Shown here: in pieces, positions 45,601 to 58,100 of the stretch
Numbering within the stretch: the stretch's first letter is position 1
Layout of the letters: every line of letters begins with the position of its first letter
Assembly (NCBI GenBank): GCA_022606425.2
Contig: JAHDVF020000001.1
Span: 496,001 to 560,000 of the forward strand
Source of the DNA: Lepidostoma basale
Taxonomy: Eukaryota > Arthropoda > Insecta > Trichoptera > Lepidostomatidae
Direction: 5' to 3'
DNA: 64,000 nt
Notes under the pieces: model-generated
Seen by the model: only the letters and a program-made list of their open reading frames with translations
Told to the model about the DNA's origin: nothing
The model's database searches: none
Translations under genes and position numbers: made by a program

Positions 45601-46184
45601 ATTTATATATAATATTAATATTCCTTCAAATATTTATCACATCACTTGTAATAGTTGTATGATCAGATATCTTTGTAAATGCTATATTTCATACATTTAT
45701 TTTCATATTATAACAATGACTATTTATCGATGACTATGTTTAATCTTCTCCAGATTTGATTGTATTTATATATATTTTATACCTAGGATACTCTTGAAAA
45801 AAAATGTTGTTCTCGAAATGCTAGATTTATTTAAAAAATAAAAAGGGGATGTTCAAGTATTCTACGAAACTTGGTCCAAAATCTACAATTCAAATAAACA
45901 AACTCAAACTAATATTGATTTAACATTCTAATTTTATCATTCTGGTTCAGCCAACAGTCTTATTTTTGCCCCCCAGTTGCCTCTATCCTCTGCAGCTTTT
46001 CAGAGGTTATCGTAAGATATGAAATATTTATAATATTATACAATTATGCATCGGGAGTTAACAGTTCAATAAGGAATTTCTTTCTCCTTCCGAGTTCAGA
46101 TCCAGATTAGCGTTTCAGCTACACGAGGACACAACCGTGATGGGCATTTTCCTCGGCCACGTGGGGCATCCATTGATATGAAGT
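45601..46184 (-). other. 3' flank of Pvr
   Basis: This is AT-rich sequence downstream of the Pvr stop and should hold its 3' UTR. TTTATT at 45826-45831 is an AATAAA on the minus strand and a possible poly(A) signal. No gene is seen. Confidence 0.4.
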
Positions 46185-49100
46185 TTATACTACTGGATCG
46201 GCAGGAACATCATTGCGAATATGCGGTAATTTGTTGTTTTGATTCATTGTTACGTAAGAGGGATTACTAAATGCATTAGGAGAGAGTTTAGGATCAAAAT
46301 TCTCACAAAACCCACTGTCTTTCTGTGACATATTAACATAATTATCTTTAGAGTTGAATAAATCATCTATTTGTGTATCAGTGGTAGGAGGGATTTTAAA
46401 CATTGGCAAATACGATGGATTAGAAAAGCTTGTGGCATCTGCGGTGACAGGCGTGGGCGGTAGTCGGGGCGAAGCTGTATCTCCTTCTATCTCAGATGAG
46501 GGTCTCTGTGGTGTATTATCGATAGTTAGCATCGGAATCAGTTCAGGTGCTTTATTCTGAACACCTGACAGAGATGCCGCATTTCTTGAGTGTGTTGGAG
46601 CATTAAAGTTGAATATGGGTTCTTGTTGGATAACCGCACCATTTTTAGCTGGACTCATACACAAATATCCATCAGTATCTAAAAATTGCAGAAAAAATAT
46701 AAGTTAGTAATAATAAGAAATATGTATTTTTTTTAAGATGGTACGGGTTAAGCGATCGCTTTATGTAATACAACATTCCGCATTCCGCACTTCTTACGAA
46801 CACCACGTCTGACAATTATTTTTAGAAAGTTGTATATATGCTACCATGTTGAGAAACATTTCACACATTTTAGTTCAATCTACACTAGCGCCATCTATTT
46901 AATAGAAGACACTCAATAGATGGCGCTAGTGTAGATTGAACTAAAATATGTGAAATATTTCTCAACATATATACAACTTTCAAAAAATAATTGTCAGACG
47001 TGGTGTTCATAAGAAGGGCGGAATTGGGAATGTTGTATTCCATAAAGCGATCGCTTAACCCAACCAATGACAGATCATAAGTCCTGTAAACGCCTCGACC
47101 ACCATATTCTGCTTCCAAATAATTTACATCTTCGTCCCTATTGAGAAACAATTAATCCTTAATGATTAACCTGTAATGGGTAAAATCCAGTATTTGTCTA
47201 CAAGTATTTGTATACATTCAAAAAACTAACTAACTAACTAACCATCACGCCGTCTCCCCGAAGGGGCAGGCAGAAAGAATGGACTGCCACACTTTTCTTT
47301 CCTGACATATTTCTCTCGCTTCCTCAACATTCATACATCGTATCATGCACGCGCGTCAATTTCTCTGACTCCTCACATGGCCGACATTCAATATTTGATT
47401 TATTTGATCGTGCCACGTTTTCCTCGGTCTTCCTCTATTTCTGGTTCCATTTACATCAATAACATATAATTTTTTTTACCATTCTTTCTTCATTCATTCT
47501 TTCCATATGTCCAAACCATCTTAATGATCCTTTCATTATTTTGTTCATGACACCATCATTCGCACCGCATTCTCTTCTTATATTTTCATTCGACACTCTA
47601 TCATACACAGAGTATCCACACATTCAAAAAAACAAAATGTTAAATAATATAGTTTTTGATGTTTCGTAATTAAATTAATATATAATTTAATTTAATAAGC
47701 AAAAAACACTGTCTTTTTTTCATGTTTCTCGGAAAGTTACCGTTAAGAATAGAATCACATATTTGAAAAAGTGATGGGATTTTGAGGTTACCTGTATTGT
47801 CAGGAGATAGCGGATTTACGCTTGTGGGTCCACCGTATGGATCATTAACATATTGGTGCTTGTCTGTGGCCGACACCATGTTGGTGTAGTCCGGAGCGCT
47901 CATCATGGCCAGATAATCATTTTCTCCTTTCTCAGCTATCCACCTGCTGTTCATGTCCATGTATGGGTCATTCAAGTCTATGTAGTGCTGTAAATACATA
48001 AAATCAGTTAAGATTAGTAAGCTAGTAGTAAGTACAGCTGTATGATTTAGCTTAAAAAAACATTGTATTTTCACAACACTCTTCACAAAAATGTTTCATT
48101 ATTTTCAGGTATACAAATTTTAATAATGGAATGGAAGGAAATCATTTCTTTTACCCATATAAAATTAATGGGGTGGATTTAAATTTAGAGCTAGGGGTAA
48201 TTCTTATTTAATTAGAATCATACTGGCAATGGGAAATTATTAAAAAGTCAGATTGATGTTATGTTAATTGGGTGGTTTATAATATTTGATTTATTTTCAA
48301 TGTCTTTTTTAATTTATACCAATATCAAGATTATTTAATGTTCCCTTTCAATTATTATAAAAGCATCCGAAACATGTCAGTGAAGAATGAAATAAAAACT
48401 AACTAACTAACTAACCATCATGCTGTATCGCCGAAAGGGTAGGCAGAAAGAATGGACTGTCACATTTTAACCGATGCGGCACTCCATTCTTCTCTTTTCG
48501 CCCCGCGGGAGACGCGGTGTGATGGGTTGCGAACCTCATCGCAACCAATAGACATCTCCCGATATATATTGTATATTTTTTATAATCCATGGTATCTTTT
48601 TTATAATCCATGGTATCTTTTTATAATCCTTGGTATATTTTTTTTATAATCCATGGTATCTTTTTATAATCCTTGGTATCTTTTTTTATAATCCATGGTA
48701 TCTTTTTTATAATGCATGGTATATTATTTTATAATCAATGGTTACTTTTTTATAATCCATGGTATCTTTTTTATAAATGATTTTATAAAACATAAATAAA
48801 GCATTGTGAAAATACAATGTTTCATAAAATGTAATGAAATGGGAAGCCACAAAGTGAAGGTAACATAAATATAGAAGAAAAGAAAGAATATACCAAAGGT
48901 AATACAAGTTCTGAATGTAACTGTATTTATTTTAAATAAATAACTAGCACATAAGCTAATATGGTTGTCAAATAGAGAGGTAATATCCGTAAAAACATAT
49001 ACATATCGAAGCCATGAAAATAAATTATTTTTGATTTGTACATGGTTAAAGAATTGAATGGATTTTTTTCTCACCTTTCTAACACTATCTTCCAACAGGT

Positions 49101-52100
49101 AACCAAGTCTCTCGGACAGTTCTGTGAAACTAGGCCGCTGGATCGGTCTCGCCCTCCAGCATTCAAGCATCGTCTGATAAATTTGTTTATTAGCATACTG
49201 AGGCTTTTCCATTCGATATCTAGAAGAAATAAAAAAATAACATAATTTTTGCTACAATAAAACAAAAACATTAACAAATAAAACAAAAATTATTTTGCTT
49301 GTTACATAACATACATACCCTTCAATGATTCTATTGTAAAACTTTTCATCTGCATCCATGCCAGGATATGGAGTGCTAGCAAGAGAAAACAGTTCCCAGA
49401 GAACAATACCATACGACCACACGTCCGACTGAGTTGAGAATACTCTGTCTCTTATTGATTCTATTGCCATCCATTTGACTGGAAGTGGACCCTGGAAAAT
49501 AGATACAAAAATATTGTTATGAAGAAAAATGTATGACGATTTGTGATATACGAGTAAGTGCGATGGGCGAGAAATTGGAGCAAGTTACTGAATTTACGTA
49601 TCTGGGAAGCATGTTTACAAGAGACGGAAAAATGGAGAAAGACATCGAAAGAAGGGTTGGTGCTGGGAATAAAATAAATGGCGCACTCAAAGTCATTAAA
49701 TATATCCACGGAGGCAAAGATGGCAGTACACAATGGAGTTCTAGTGCCAACCCTCATGTATGGAATTGAAGCTTGGAGCTGGTAAAAGAAGGATGAAAGC
49801 AGGATAAACGCCGTAGAAATGAGATCACTAAGAAGAATGTGCAGGAAAACGTCGTATGATAGAATACCGAACGATGAAATAAGAAAGAAATGTAAGGCAG
49901 ATGACTGCATCATGGATAAAATTTGAAAAAGGATCCCTGAGATGGTTTGGACATATCGAACGAATGGATGAGAGTAGAATGGTTAAAAAGTTGTACACAA
50001 GCAGCGTGAGGGGGAAAAGCCGAGGACGACCGAGGAAAACATAGCATGACCAAATTAATCAATTACTAAAAGGCGGCCACATTTGAAGTCGGAATAATCG
50101 ACGTGCGTGCATGGTACGATGTATGAATGTAGAGGAAGCCCGAGAGGTATGCCAGGATAGGGCATTGTGGCGATCCATTTTCTCTGCCTACCCCTCCGGG
50201 GAAATGGCGTGATGGTTAGTTAGTTAGTTACTGAAGAATCATTTGTATTCTTGGTTTTCTTCCCAAACATATTGAAAAGCATAATAAATATATAAATAAT
50301 TGCAACAAACGCAGTAAATAATTTTACTAAAGTTATTTGGTAATTGGATTTACTTACATCGCCTTTCTTTTTATAATTATCGCTTTTGTACATGCTTTTA
50401 GCGAGACCGAAATCGCAAATTTTAACAATATTGTCATCAGCTAACAATATATTTCTAGCTGCTAGATCCCCATGAAGTACCTGTAATTGAATGATTTTTC
50501 AGTTTATTTTAATAGAGTACTTTTTATAGCATTGATGTTTTGGTGTCATTATTTTGTGTAATAATTAATTTAAAAATATGAAATAAGAACCTTTCTGTTA
50601 GCGAGATATTCCATGCCCCTGGCTACTTGGAAGGACCAGCAGAGAAGGTCTTGCGTGGATATCGGGCGAACGTCTCTACTATAGTTATAGTCTCCTCTAT
50701 AGTTCGATCTCCATTCTGGCTGAACACTTCCACTGCTTACAATTACACCATCATTTTCACCTAGAAAATAAATATTAAAAAAAAATCATAATAATTTATA
50801 TCTACAACTGTGTTTATAAATTGTATTCAAATGAAATAAATACAATATTTAATACTAAGCAAGAATGTCAACTGAGAAGTCAGTATTTCAGTCTACTGAT
50901 TGAAGGATACATGTTAGAATTGGTAAGCCGAGATGGGCTGGATATGTGGAGAGAATGCTGTCATCTCTAGCACCAAAGAGAACCCTTGAGGGACATCCGG
51001 GTGGAAGTAGAAGGGTCGGTAGGCCTAGACTCCGATGGGAGGATGAGGTGAGGAAGGATGCTGCACAACTACTGCAAATGAGAGACTGGAAGGCCACAGC
51101 AGGTGACAAAAGTGCTTGGAGGCGAGGACTGATGAAAGCCAAGGTTTGGTATGAGCTGAAGGGTCATCGGAGAATAATAATTTAAGGAAAGGACACGTCT
51201 TCCTGTTTTCTCATTCTATGAATATTATAGTAGCGATAGTGCGATGTCAATAATGTTGCTAACTTTTCAAATGATGAAACAGGAAAAACAATTGTCTTCT
51301 CGCTCCCGCGAATACATATAGATTTAGATAGAGTGGGACAAAGATGTCAAAATGTGAGTGATTTATCCTCAATTTTCAATAAATAAAAATATTATGTGCG
51401 CAATAAGCATTTGATACGCAATAATATAACTATTTCAATCAATTTGTAAATGTATGACGGAAGAATGCTGAAAATCTTAACCCTGGACTTATAAGGATAT
51501 TATGAAGAGTTTCCAATGTACAAAGTGTGTCGTTTGTGCCGCCTTTCACTCAATAACACTATAATATTACTTTATAAAGCATGGAAATTTTAATACAACT
51601 ATAAAATCATTTCAAGGGAGTAATAAGTGGAACATTCCTGCCATGAAAACAACCCTGTATTAGAGACATGCTGACTGTCACGTGAAGCTTTAAGGTAAGC
51701 CTCCTTAAATTCAATAATATTTGTAAACTGATTTATTAAAATATTTATTCAACATCTCAATAGATGTCTCTATTTTTGTGTGAATTCTAAACCAGACCAA
51801 TGACAGTGTGACAATCACACTGCCATCGAACCTGAGACCTTCGGTGTCTCAGTCATAGCATTTGCAACTCGGACACCAAGATCGTCTCTGTATGTTCTAT
51901 ATATTATATTATTAAAATTAGTACTAGACATTGGCTAGACACAGGCACAAAGTTGAAAACATTTTGTGGCTAATTTTGTACGGGCAATCCCACAGGGATG
52001 ACGAGAGAATGACCAAGACCGCTGAAGGCACCTAACCAATTAAAGATCTGATGATTTAGTTAAAAATTATTGTTAAATAGATTGAATAGATGAAATATAT

Positions 52101-55100
52101 TTACCATTGGGTATCATAGAGATGACGGTGTTGTTGGTGTCCACACCGGGAGACTGCGGAAGGCCATCACTGTTCTGTCCAGATTCTTCTCTCGCGGATC
52201 TGCTGCGCAAAAGGGGAACGGCCGCATACTTATATCCATTTCTTTTCCACGATGCCAATTAATGCGACCAAGCCAAGTACCAAAACCAAAGAGTTAGACA
52301 CAATGTTAATAATCGTTATTACCATCACAATATATTAAATTCTACATATTATCACATATTTTTAAAGCGCATTCATCAAACAATATCACTTGATTAAGAA
52401 ATTAAATAATCGCGACAATCAAATGTGAAAGCACAAAGGTTAAATGTTTTTATTTATTTTATTTTCTCTATAAAAAGAGCATTCCTTTGTAACCCCTTTC
52501 CAAAGATATTAATAAAACAATTGATTATGCTTTAACATTTCACTCTGTTGTAATATCGCACCTTCGGTAAGACAAGGGTATAATTGTTAAAAATTCTCAA
52601 AATGAGTTAAGTATGTCAATGTATTTTAAAAACATCGCTCTATCTAGGGGAACAAAGTCGCTCATTAAGTTCAGTCCCATTTAGCCAGAGGGCGATAGTG
52701 TATGATCAATATAGCCAGAATAACACAATTAATATTATTTATTTAATATTAATAGTCTCTAATGAAAAATTACAAAATGTGCAATTGTGCCATTGTCTTA
52801 CCGAAGGTGCGATATCATAAAACTTTCAGAAAACATCAATTTTTCTCAAAAGAAATATTTGTAAAGTAAAGTAAATAGTTGTTAAAGTAACAACAAATAA
52901 ATAAATAATTTATGATAGATGGATAGTTTTGACAGCCATTTTTTTAAATTGAACCCATAATGTTTACCATTTATCACACACAATCAAAAATATATAATAA
53001 GTTTGAATCAATATAATATTAATTTGGGTAAATGCAATTTACAATCTTTTCCATGCGAAAACAAATTAAATAAAGGAAATGTATATTAATTTGTTAATAG
53101 TTTAGAAAGTTAAATAGGTTCAACAGATATAATAGATAACCACATACACCTTGTGAGTTATTAAAATGTTTATACTTATTATAAAATCAATATACATATT
53201 ATTAGGTGTACAACTTTGCTTCTGCCGTTTTTCAATAGATGGCTGTAGTGGTAAGTGATGGAATAAAATAAATAGATTGTAGATATCATACAATAGACTT
53301 TGGAAACAAAACGTCATCGAAATATTAGTCGATTTGTCTGCATCATCAAGTTATTCTAAATTAAAAATGTCAGCTTACGAGCTAAATTCTCGTCATTTGC
53401 GAGAGGTTTTAATTTTCTTCCTTAATATGAAGAAATCTGCGGTCGCGAATGCTCTCTAATACCTATGATGAGGACGCTATTAGTGATAGAATGTGCCGAG
53501 AGTGATTTTAACGCTTCAAGAGCGGTGATTTTGACGTCGAAGACCGGCATGGCGATGGAAGAGAAAAGGTTTTTGAAGATGCAGAATTGGAGGCTTTGCT
53601 TGATCAAGACTCGTGTCAAACGCAAGAAGAATTGGCGAGATCATTGGGAGTGACACAACAAGCCATTTCAAAACGCCTGAAAGCCATGGGAATGATTCAG
53701 AAACAAGGGAATTGGGTGCCGTACGCGTTGAAGCCGAGAGATGTTGAACGGCGTTTATTTGCTTGCGAACAGCTGCTTGCAAGGCAAAGACGGAAGGGAT
53801 TTCTGCATCATATTGTGACTGGGGACGAAAAATGGGTTCACTACGATAATCTCAAGCGCGGAAAATCATGGGGACTTCTCGGCCATGCTTCCACGTCGAC
53901 GGCCAAACTGAATATTCATAGTTCCAAGGTGTGTTCGGTGGGACCAGCTCGGCGTAGTGTATTATGAGCTACTAAAACCAATTGAAAAAATCACATGTGA
54001 TGTGTATCAAAAGCAATTGATGCATTTTAGCAAAGAAAGACAAACGGCCGCAATGCAACGATAGATACGATAAAGTGATTTTGCAGCATGACAATACTCG
54101 ACCCCATGTTGCAAAGCCCGTCAAAACATACTTGGAAACGTTAAAATGGGAAGTCCTACCCCACCCGCGGTATTCTCCCGACATTGCTCCCTCTGACTAT
54201 CACTTGTTTCGATCAATAAATGTAAGTATGTAACCAGTTCTTCAAAATAAAGCCTTGAATTTAAAAAAAATATACGGTGGAAGCAAAGTTGTATACCTAA
54301 TATCGTGGGTATACTGGCAAAAAACGTTAAGTCTAAAATCGCTGTTTTGAGAAATCGAACATTTAAGTTTTCTTTAAATTTGAAACATATAAGTGTCGTT
54401 GTCAAAAGTCAATCGAGGGAATTTTTTTCAGCCGAAGACAATAAGTAGAGTTAACGTTTTTTTCCAGTACAAAAATGTTCAACAAGACTCTTCGAAAAAT
54501 ATTAAGTTTTTTGAAGCTTTTAGCCTGTATGAAATACCTTTTGTACGATTTAACGTTAAATTTATTTTTAAAACTAGAGAAAAAATCTGTTTCATTCGAC
54601 TTCGTGTATTTTGCCAATTTGTAGAGCATTGTAAACTTTACAATACTGCATCACTAAGTCAAAACTGCCAATTTTCGACTTAACGTTTTTTGCCAGTATA
54701 CCCACGATATATTAAACAACAAGCCAAATGAAAATAGCTGTAGCAATAATAATAATATCTCAAAATGAAGACAAATACTTATTCTTAAATATTCAAAGTA
54801 TTTATTAAATATCAGAATGTTCTATTATTTCAAAAATAATTATTTAAAAAATAATCTGTTTTTAAAAGTTATTCAAATTCTAATTAGTTTATTTATCAAT
54901 AGACAATCCAAACAAAATTAACGTTTAAGGTTTAAGGCAACATACTTTCACTAATATGAAAGATGTCGATCTCCGAGGAGATTATGTACAGCAGACTGAT
55001 CGCCCTACCCACCGGTGTCACCTGAGGCAGGTTGGTTTTTGGCGGGCAATAGGTAAAATAATCTATGCTGGTGGTGTCGGAGATAGTTATGTGATATGTT

Positions 55101-58100
55101 TTCAAATATTTTCTTTTCTTTTTTTAAACTTTAGTAGTTCTTACCCGCTTTTGTAACTGCTGACTGAATATGCCCTGTTCAAGACTTCACTCCCGATAGT
55201 GGGGTCAATCACATCAGTACTGCGGACAACTTGGTCTATAAAGTTTCCTCTGTGTCTAAGAAGATAGTTGTGTAGATTTCCAAATCGGCAATACTCGACG
55301 ATCACATACAATTCTCCTGAAACATAAATGAGGGTCAGGTAATATGTATTAAATGCCACTGGTAATTTACTTTCATTTAAGAGATTTTCTTGTACAAAAT
55401 GTAAGGAGTGATGAATAATATCACTTAAAATTACAAAGAAAGAAATATACAAAACAGTGAACTTTGAATAAAATTAAAAATAAAAGTTAAGTACAGTCGA
55501 ACTCGGTTATTATGACCACGGAAAAAGTGAGATCTCGGATGTAATGAGGAAGCATTCGTTGACATTTTAATTTATGATTTTCTGAGAAAAATGTAACACG
55601 TGTATATATAAATTCTAATTGTATATATTTGTTTGAATTGCAACTTTTTGTGTTATGTGACAGCTACGATATTTCATGTCTTAACGTGATGGGTATGTCT
55701 GCAAGCATTATAAAATACCTATTCTTATAACAAGCAACGCTTATAACAAGCAACTTCAGTTGGTCCCATCTTCCTCGTAATAATCAAGTTCAACTGTATT
55801 TTGTTTATAAGAAAAAAAAATCTTTTTAATTCTTTGAAATGCGTTTTGTATAAATTAAAGTATTATTCTTACGTTTTGTGAGGTTCTTAGTACACGCTCC
55901 CAATAAGTTAACGACATTAAGATGTTTCCCAAGATGCACCATGATTTTCAGTTCAGAAGCCAGTGCTTTGATAAACGTAGACTCGGCAGATTTCTTGACC
56001 ATCTTCACGGCGACTACAGTAGAATCTTCTCCATCGACAATATTCTGTGCAACAGCTTTCATCACAACACCGAATGCTCCAGACCCAAGTTGTTTTCCTA
56101 AAATCATAACCAACATAATGCATATGTTGTGACAAATAATAATCACAAGATATCAGAATAATGAAAAGATTACTAAGATTTTTAGGATACATGGAAAGAA
56201 TTAAAGAAGGATGGTGACAAAATTATATAATGATGATGTTAATCTTATGACCAAATTTAATAAAATAATACCAGTCATTTTTTTAAATGGGTATACTGTG
56301 TGAACATATAGGAGGTGAGAAAAGTGTATCAGGATAGAAGAGTGTGCATTCTCTCTGTCCACCCCACCAGAAATAAAGTATGTTAGTTTGGAAATAAACT
56401 AAACCCTTAAATAAATAATACGAATGAAAACATGTTTTCTAGAAGTTTTATTATAAATTATGGGAATGCCAAGTTTCGCCCTTCTAAGGCATTATCGAAT
56501 GTACAAACACATTTGATAATGCCTCAGAAAGGCGAAATATGTCATTCCCATAAAATATAATAAAACTTGAATGGTAAAAAAATTATATGTTAACGATGTA
56601 AATGGAACTAGAAAAAGAGGAAGACCGAGGAAAACGTGGCACGATCGAATAAATCAAATATTGAATGTCGGCCACGTGAGGAATCAGAGAAATCGACGCG
56701 CGTGCATGACACGATGTATGAATGTTGAGGAAGCGAGAGAAATACGTCAGGAAAGAAAAGTTTGGCAGTACATTCTTTCTGCCTACCCATTTGGGAGACG
56801 GCTTGATGGTTAGTTAGTAAGTTAGTTATAATAAAACTTTTAGAAAACATAAATTTTCATTCGTATTAATTTTTTAATATGCAGTTTTACTTCATTGTTT
56901 AAGGAACAAGAAACATTTAAATATTTTGTTGTAAGATCACATTACCTATGGTAGTGTTAAAAATACAAATTAAAGTAGTTAAACAAAATATTTAAGTTTT
57001 CGATTTATTTCTATAAATGTTAATCGACTAAACAAGTGTTTTATTCAAAGTATGTGTTCATTTAATTAAGCTAGTATTCCTTAACCGTCGCGTTGCCATG
57101 TGGTAAATTGAGTTTCCACTGCCAATTTAAAGTTGATTTTCTTAAAACCTATGGACCCTAATATTATAAAAAAAATTGTAATCCTCCATTGAAGTGTTCT
57201 CAATATTTCGTAATAAAAAAAAGCAAAAAATTACTTCCTTCATCCCAAAAAAAAATATTTTCTAAGACTGCCCTCACCTTCATTCGTGTTAAGGTAGAAT
57301 TTGTTTTGCTAATATTTACAACTTTATCAAAAGTGACAAATACTTACTCGCTGTTTTGAACGTATTATAAATTATATCTTTGGCTTTTTCAATATGTACG
57401 TAATAATACCGACTGTAGACGGAAACGCAGGACGCAACTTAATAATATCAGAACTGTGAAAATATTAACACTTTACCAAAAAGGACAAATATTAATACGT
57501 ACTCGTTGTCTTGAACGTACTATACATTTTGCCTAGGTGCCTTTATCATACGTAAAATCTCGTAAAGTCTAGCCGCGCCGGCCGCCGCGCGGCGCTTGTC
57601 TATACTTGCGTGTCCAGTTACTCGTATGCTATGAAGCATTCCATATCAGAAATCGCATGGTTCCAGAAAAAAATTAATAATGATATGTTTTTCAAATAAT
57701 CCATGTATGTTATAGATATCGATCTATTCCTAATGAAATTCCCTACAAGATGACAAATTAAATTTTGATTCATCGAGTCATATGCTTGATATTTAGATAA
57801 AGTTAGCGGTAAACTGAATTTACCACATGGGAGCGAGCGTTTTGTTTTGAACACGGTACGTTAAGGGTTAATGTGAATATTGTACTTCTTAAAAAAAGTT
57901 ATTTTTCAGAATACAAGTGTTTGATTTCTTTCTTTTTACTTACCCAATTTCAACATGTCTCTGGGGAACTCCCACTTTCTGTCATAAGGTAATAGTTCAG
58001 CTTGTTCATCAACTCCAAGTTCGGGGTTTAAGCTTTCAGTGGCCCCTTCCTCAAAGTGTAGGAGTCCGGCCAAGGAAAGTTCCTTCCTTATTTGCTTTTC

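Noticed and set aside
48578..48776. CRISPR-like array
   Set aside because: Units are directly adjacent without unique spacers, in an intron of an insect gene; it is a minisatellite.
49461..49913. 150-codon minus-strand open frame
   Set aside because: Shadow of the plus-strand RTE fragment at 49540-50229. It also overlaps the border of a Pvr exon but is not in its frame.
54393..54683. 96-codon frame as a gene
   Set aside because: It lies wholly inside the TA-flanked MITE (54303-54707) and runs into its terminal repeat.
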